Source: Thermomicrobiales bacterium (GTDB lineage: Bacteria > Chloroflexota > Chloroflexia > Thermomicrobiales > UBA6265). From it: a stretch of DNA of 9,545 nt. Each line of letters opens with the position of its first letter. Position 1 is the first letter of the stretch. The DNA is taken from the NCBI GenBank assembly GCA_020847015.1, contig JADLCW010000057.1, forward strand, positions 1-9,545, read 5' to 3'. The position numbers were made by a program, and so were the translations under genes. Under the pieces are notes generated by a model, which was given only the letters and a program-made list of their open reading frames with translations, was not told where the DNA came from and did no database searches. This document shows, piece by piece, positions 7,152-9,545 of the stretch.

Positions 7152-7906
7152 CGCACCGAGATGCCGCCGTCCACCGCGAAGTGAGCGCCGGTCGCGAAGG
7201 CCGATTCGGCAGAGGCCAGGAAGACGGCGATGCCCGCCATATCTTCCGGCTGCCCCACCCGCCCGATGGGATGCAGCGCGGTCATCGCGGCGTGGGTGAC
7301 CGGGTCGTCATAGAGCGGCCGGGTCAGTGGGGTGACGATGGAGCCGGGCACGATGCCGTTGACGCGAATCCCGTAGCGCGCGAGATCGGCGGCCATCACC
7401 CGCGTTAGCCCCATCACCGCTGCTTTGGAGGAGGCATAGGCTTCCCAGCCCGCGCCGGACATGGTGAGTCCGGTGGGAGAACCGGTGTTGATGATGGAGC
7501 CGCCGTTGCCGGCCTCGATCATTAGCCGCGCGCCATGCTTGCAGGTAAGAAACACGCCCCGCGCATTGACGGCAAAGGTGCGGTCCCACACCTCCAGCGG
7601 CAGATCCTGCACCGGGGCGTCCTCCCCGATCAATTGGACGGCAGCGCAGGTGTAGAGCACGTCCAGACGATCGAAGCGACGGCGCACCTCGGCGAACGAG
7701 GCGGCAACCTCGTCTTCCCGCGTCACGTCGCAGGGCAATGGGAACACCGCCTCGCCCAGCTCCGCCGCGACATCGGCGATGGCCGCTTCATTGCGGTCCA
7801 GCACTCCGACGCGCGCCCCTTCGCGCACGAAGGCCACCACGGCGGCTCGCCCAATACCGCTGGCGCCGCCGCTGATGACCGCGATTTTACCGTCGAGCCG
7901 TCTCAT
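7148..7906 (-). CDS. Short-chain dehydrogenase/reductase (SDR), first gene of the operon
   Basis: Classical SDR, 252 aa, oxidising or reducing an alcohol/ketone pair with NAD(H). The cofactor motif is SGGASGIG (12-19), and D37 after beta strand 2 favours NAD. The catalytic tetrad is N114, S143, Y157 and K161 (YASSK). The structural NNAG motif after beta strand 4 is replaced by TCAA (86-89), which is unusual. It ends with the typical VDGGISVR. The ATG at 7904-7906 follows a long purine tract GGAGGAGGAGGA, a strong Shine-Dalgarno, so the longer frame to 7936 is not needed. As the promoter-proximal gene it probably performs the first oxidation of the imported sugar or polyol, but that is inferred from position only. 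Its stop overlaps the D-2-hydroxyacid dehydrogenase start by four bases. Confidence 0.94.
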   Translation of the reverse strand: MRRLDGKIAVISGGASGIGRAAVVAFVREGARVGVLDRNEAAIADVAAELGEAVFPLPCDVTREDEVAASFAEVRRRFDRLDVLYTCAAVQLIGEDAPVQDLPLEVWDRTFAVNARGVFLTCKHGARLMIEAGNGGSIINTGSPTGLTMSGAGWEAYASSKAAVMGLTRVMAADLARYGIRVNGIVPGSIVTPLTRPLYDDPVTHAAMTALHPIGRVGQPEDMAGIAVFLASAESAFATGAHFAVDGGISVR

Positions 7907-7995
7907 TCCTCCTCCTCCGCCAATCCGCCGCGCCAATAGCGTCGATTCGCCCTACCCGCACGACCTGAAGCCGCACCCGAGACGCTCCCCTGCCG

Positions 7996-8032
7996 CGCTC
8001 TATCGCGATCGGCAGGTCGATCGCGGCGAGCG
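7996..8032 (-). promoter_or_regulatory. Leader hairpin of the catabolic operon
   Basis: Perfect inner inverted repeat CGCGATCG (8004-8011) and CGATCGCG (8018-8025) around the six-base loop GCAGGT, extended by CGCTC (7996-8000) and GAGCG (8028-8032) across a small internal loop, giving 13 pairs. It lies in the predicted 5' leader about 90 bases before the SDR start. No U-tract follows on the transcribed strand, so it is not a simple terminator. It could be a structural leader element or a protein-binding dyad; GC-rich chance pairing is possible. Confidence 0.45.
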
Positions 8033-8059
8033 GACCGCACATTTACGAGGCATTCCCCG

Positions 8060-8067
8060 AAACGTTT
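8060..8067. promoter_or_regulatory. Small palindrome AAACGTTT, LacI-operator-like core
   Basis: The eight-base perfect palindrome AAACGTTT with central CG resembles the core of LacI-family operators. It sits about 50 bases downstream of the predicted transcription start of the operon. The flanks (CG on the left, GC on the right) do not continue the symmetry, and no LacI-type gene is in the window, so this is weak. Confidence 0.2.
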
Positions 8068-8104
8068 GCATGCGCGATTGGGAGCCAACACGGCACAGGT
8101 GGAT

Positions 8105-8114
8105 TGGTTGACCA
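8105..8114. promoter_or_regulatory. Candidate GntR/FCD operator TGGT-N2-ACCA
   Basis: TGGT (8105-8108) and ACCA (8111-8114) form an inverted repeat with two bases between. FadR-subfamily operators have the general form with GT and AC arms around a short spacer. It lies about nine bases downstream of the -10 box of the leftward promoter (8123-8151), roughly at +3 to +12, where a bound repressor would block transcription. The regulator encoded at 3657-4439 in the same operon is the obvious candidate protein. Confidence 0.5.
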
Positions 8115-8122
8115 GTGGACCG

Positions 8123-8151
8123 AGAATAGTAGCGGCCGGCGCGACTGTCAA
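8123..8151 (-). promoter_or_regulatory. Sigma70-type promoter of the catabolic/transport operon
   Basis: On the minus strand a perfect -35 box TTGACA (8151 to 8146) is followed after exactly 17 bases by TATTCT (8128 to 8123), four of six bases matching the -10 consensus. The AT-rich boxes stand out in very GC-rich sequence. Transcription would start near 8116 and give a leader of about 210 nt before the SDR start at 7906. No other good promoter was found inside the operon. Confidence 0.65.
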
Positions 8152-8202
8152 CAGGGGGCTCAACATCCGAACACGCGCTGACTCACGAATCTGAACGCCA
8201 TG

Positions 8203-8217
8203 TCTTGCCGGGCAAGA
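8203..8217. repeat. 15-nt dyad between the two divergent promoters
   Basis: TCTTGCC (8203-8209) and GGCAAGA (8211-8217) form a perfect seven-base inverted repeat around one G; an outer pair CCATG (8198-8202) and CATGG (8223-8227) continues it with an unpaired GCCGG on the right side. The compact centre looks more like a protein-binding dyad than an RNA hairpin. It lies upstream of the rightward promoter candidate and upstream of the leftward -35 box, so it could serve either. Confidence 0.35.
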
Positions 8218-8281
8218 GCCGGCATGGATGCGTCGGCCAAATCAGATCGTTGGCGTCCTTGCGCCGGGTGTCAGGGAGGCA

Positions 8282-8310
8282 TTGGTCCCCGGCGAGCGAA
8301 GGTGTACGCT
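8282..8310 (+). promoter_or_regulatory. Possible promoter of the exported-protein gene
   Basis: TTGGTC (8282-8287), 17 bases, then TACGCT (8305-8310). Each box matches the sigma70 consensus at three positions, including the key TTG and TA...T bases, and spacing is ideal. It would give a leader of about 40 nt before the ATG at 8359. This is the best candidate in the region, but a weak one. Confidence 0.35.
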
Positions 8311-8358
8311 ACGGGCGAACGCCGTTCGGCTCGCACGGTTCACCCGGGAGCCTCGCCT

Positions 8359-8910
8359 ATGGATGCCGAAGCTTTCGCGACGCTCGCGCACCGCATCGCC
8401 GGCCGCCGCTCGCTCATCGGGCGCATGATGGCGGCAACCGCCGCCCTGCTTCTTGCTCCGCGCGCCGCCGCGCAATCCAGTCCTGTCGCGCCGTGCCAAC
8501 AGGTGGGCATCACCGGCGGCGGCGTGGTGCGGCTTTCCACCGGAGAGGCCAACCTGGTGCTCTTCGCCAGCCGCCTCGCCTCCGGCGACGCGGCGCCGAA
8601 CAACGGCGTCGTCCGCTGGCAGGATCCCAATCATGAGGGTGGTCTCCTGCTGGAGAGCATTGGCCCACTTGTGTACCGAAAGGTGGAGGGCGACCAAGCG
8701 GCTCGCGAGGTAAGCGGACTGTGCCGCATCAACGGTGAGATGGAGGAACCGTTTGTCCTCCTCGCCTCCGACGTTGGCGCTGAGTCCGGCGTGAAGGATC
8801 GCTGCCGGTTGGCGGTCGGCGATCGCGTCGGCGACGGCGCCGGAACCGGGTGGGGCTACGAGGCGGAAGGCGAACTGGTTGGTGGCGATCTGGTGCTCAT
8901 CCAGGACTAG
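8359..8910 (+). CDS. Exported small protein of unknown function, Tat-like signal
   Basis: 183 aa. The N-terminus MDAEAFATLAHRIAGRRSLIG carries a twin-arginine-like pair (R16-R17) followed by a hydrophobic stretch (23-33) and a probable cleavage after AAA (residue 38). This style of signal is frequent in Thermomicrobia-like Chloroflexota. The mature part is about 145 aa, Gly-rich and probably all beta, with ITGGG (51-55), VVRWQDP (84-90), EVSGLCRINGE (117-127), EPFVLLASDVG (130-140) and YEAEGELVGGDLVL (167-180). The order TGGG, G-x-V-x-W, short G-rich turns, D-x-G, Y-x-AEG-x-L-x-GG resembles the post-COAP type secreted beta domain as I remember it, but this is unverified. Three cysteines (46, 122, 149) remain after cleavage. 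The ATG at 8359 has GGGAG eight bases upstream; the longer frame from 8200 lacks such support. It converges on the next gene and has no evident link to the catabolic operon. Confidence 0.8.
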   Translation: MDAEAFATLAHRIAGRRSLIGRMMAATAALLLAPRAAAQSSPVAPCQQVGITGGGVVRLSTGEANLVLFASRLASGDAAPNNGVVRWQDPNHEGGLLLESIGPLVYRKVEGDQAAREVSGLCRINGEMEEPFVLLASDVGAESGVKDRCRLAVGDRVGDGAGTGWGYEAEGELVGGDLVLIQD

Positions 8911-8937
8911 CGAGCAGACGCGGCGCGATCCGCTCCA

Positions 8938-9545
8938 TCAGAAATCGGGGGTGGCAGCGATGCCGGCCGGCAGTATGGTGGCTCGGTCGAGAGCTGCCGC
9001 GTCGAGTTGCTCGGCGGTCAGGTGTACGGCGCCGCGCAGGTCGGCGGCCGAGAACGTGGCGCCCGTCAGGTTCGCCTGGGCGAAGTCGGCTTCGCGCAGA
9101 TCGGTTCCAAACAGCAATGCCCCACTCAGGTCGGCCCCCAGCAACCGCGCCCCCCGCAGTGATGCTCGCTCCAACATCGCTCCCGACAAATTTGCCTGAG
9201 TGAGCGGGACGCCGGAAAGGTCTGCGTTCGACAGCAAGGCGCCGGAGAGATCGGCGCCGGTCAGCTCGGCTCCAACGAAGCGGGCGCTGTCCAGCGCCGC
9301 GCCTTCGAGATCGGCAGCGGTCAGCAGCGAGTCGGCAAAATCGGCCTCCGGCAGGGCCGCGCCACGCAGATCGGCTCCATTCAGACACAGATCGGCCAGG
9401 TTGGCGCCCGGCTGTAGAGCGACGCCGGCCAGCGGCGCCGCCGCGAGATCGACGCAGGACACGCCCGCGGCGCGCTGCAGCGCAATCTGATCCGGGGTGC
9501 GCCGAGCAATCACCTTGAAAGCGGCGGCCACGTCCAGCGGAGGCG
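8938..9545 (-). CDS. Pentapeptide-repeat protein, 5' end cut by window
   Basis: Numbering from the GTG at 9529-9531, residues 43-167 are 25 uninterrupted pentapeptides of the A(D/N)LxG type (for example ADLSG at 93, 103 and 133), with three more degenerate ones before a one-residue shift at G42. Such repeats fold into a right-handed square beta-helix, here about six coils. The C-terminal cap LTAEQLDAAALDRATILP is a common ending in this family. The reading frame stays open to the window edge, and the stretch LDVAAAFKVIARR looks like the AAL-VI-RR segment that precedes the repeats in longer relatives, so GTG 9531 is probably not the true start and an N-terminal part lies outside. Function is unknown: some family members protect gyrase, but most have no assigned role. 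Its end lies 27 bases from the convergent gene; no terminator hairpin is visible in that gap. Confidence 0.88.
   Translation of the reverse strand, partial: PPLDVAAAFKVIARRTPDQIALQRAAGVSCVDLAAAPLAGVALQPGANLADLCLNGADLRGAALPEADFADSLLTAADLEGAALDSARFVGAELTGADLSGALLSNADLSGVPLTQANLSGAMLERASLRGARLLGADLSGALLFGTDLREADFAQANLTGATFSAADLRGAVHLTAEQLDAAALDRATILPAGIAATPDF

Larger units (their letters stand above)
7907..8358. other. Divergent intergenic region (452 nt) with the regulatory signals of both flanking genes
   Basis: No convincing gene is present. In order it holds: the purine-rich ribosome binding site of the SDR gene, a leader of about 200 nt with a strong hairpin (7996-8032) and a small LacI-like palindrome (8060-8067), a GntR-like dyad (8105-8114), a sigma70-type promoter facing left (8123-8151), a 15-nt dyad (8203-8217), and a weaker promoter candidate facing right (8282-8310). 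Frames crossing it encode Arg/Ala-rich strings without domain character. Confidence 0.7.

Noticed and set aside
7903..8166. Minus-strand frame of 87 codons upstream of the SDR gene
   Set aside because: It starts upstream of the -35 box of the predicted promoter, crosses the leader hairpin, is Arg-rich, and overlaps the SDR start in another frame. It has no recognisable domain.
8200..8358. N-terminal extension of the exported protein
   Set aside because: The extension would bury the Tat-like signal more than 50 residues inside the protein and would start upstream of the likely promoter. The ATG at 8359 has GGGAG at proper spacing.
8938..9545. The regular DNA periodicity over the pentapeptide gene as a tandem repeat or CRISPR-like array
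   Set aside because: The periodicity is 15 nt, in frame, and fully explained by the A(D/N)LxG pentapeptides. There are no identical repeats with unique spacers.
1..9545. Mobile elements, CRISPR arrays, tRNA or rRNA genes
   Set aside because: I looked for transposase or integrase frames, terminal inverted repeats, spaced identical repeats and conserved tRNA arms and saw none. The genes form intact, tightly packed units without disruptions.

Overview
The base composition is GC-rich throughout, and the genes are packed and mostly on the minus strand. A Chloroflexota bacterium, perhaps of the Thermomicrobia, is my best guess. This is an inference: it rests on the 'acidic/hydrophobic N-terminus, then SRR/GRR, then Ala-Leu stretch' export signal of the 8359-8910 protein and on the style of the sugar-binding protein. 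No 16S or marker gene is present.

Positions 1-8151 form one long minus-strand transcription unit. Read in its own direction it contains: a strong-looking sigma70-type promoter (8123-8151) with a GntR-style operator just downstream (8105-8114); a leader of about 200 nt containing a strong hairpin; an SDR dehydrogenase (7148-7906); a D-2-hydroxyacid dehydrogenase (6099-7151); an HpcH/HpaI-type aldolase (5317-6102); a 3-hydroxyacyl-CoA-dehydrogenase-like oxidoreductase (4436-5317); and a FadR/FCD-type GntR regulator (3657-4439). These are followed by a ribose-type (CUT2) ABC importer: secreted binding protein (2486-3550), fused double ATPase (851-2386) and permease (1-864, cut by the window edge). 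The first five genes overlap by 1-4 nt at every junction. A 12-bp GC-rich stem-loop sits between the binding-protein and ATPase genes.

Taken together, this looks like an inducible uptake-and-catabolism operon for a sugar, polyol or sugar acid. The importer brings in the substrate, three NAD(P)-dependent oxidoreductases and a pyruvate/oxoacid-type aldolase degrade it, and the FCD regulator probably senses the substrate or an intermediate and represses the single upstream promoter. The substrate cannot be read from the sequence. No kinase and no dehydratase lie within the window, so the set is either non-phosphorylative and incomplete here or a pathway with unusual chemistry.

The 452-nt divergent intergenic region (7907-8358) separates this operon from an unrelated plus-strand gene (8359-8910) for a small exported protein of unknown function. 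That gene converges, with a 27-nt gap, on a minus-strand pentapeptide-repeat protein (8938 to the window end) whose 5' end is cut off.
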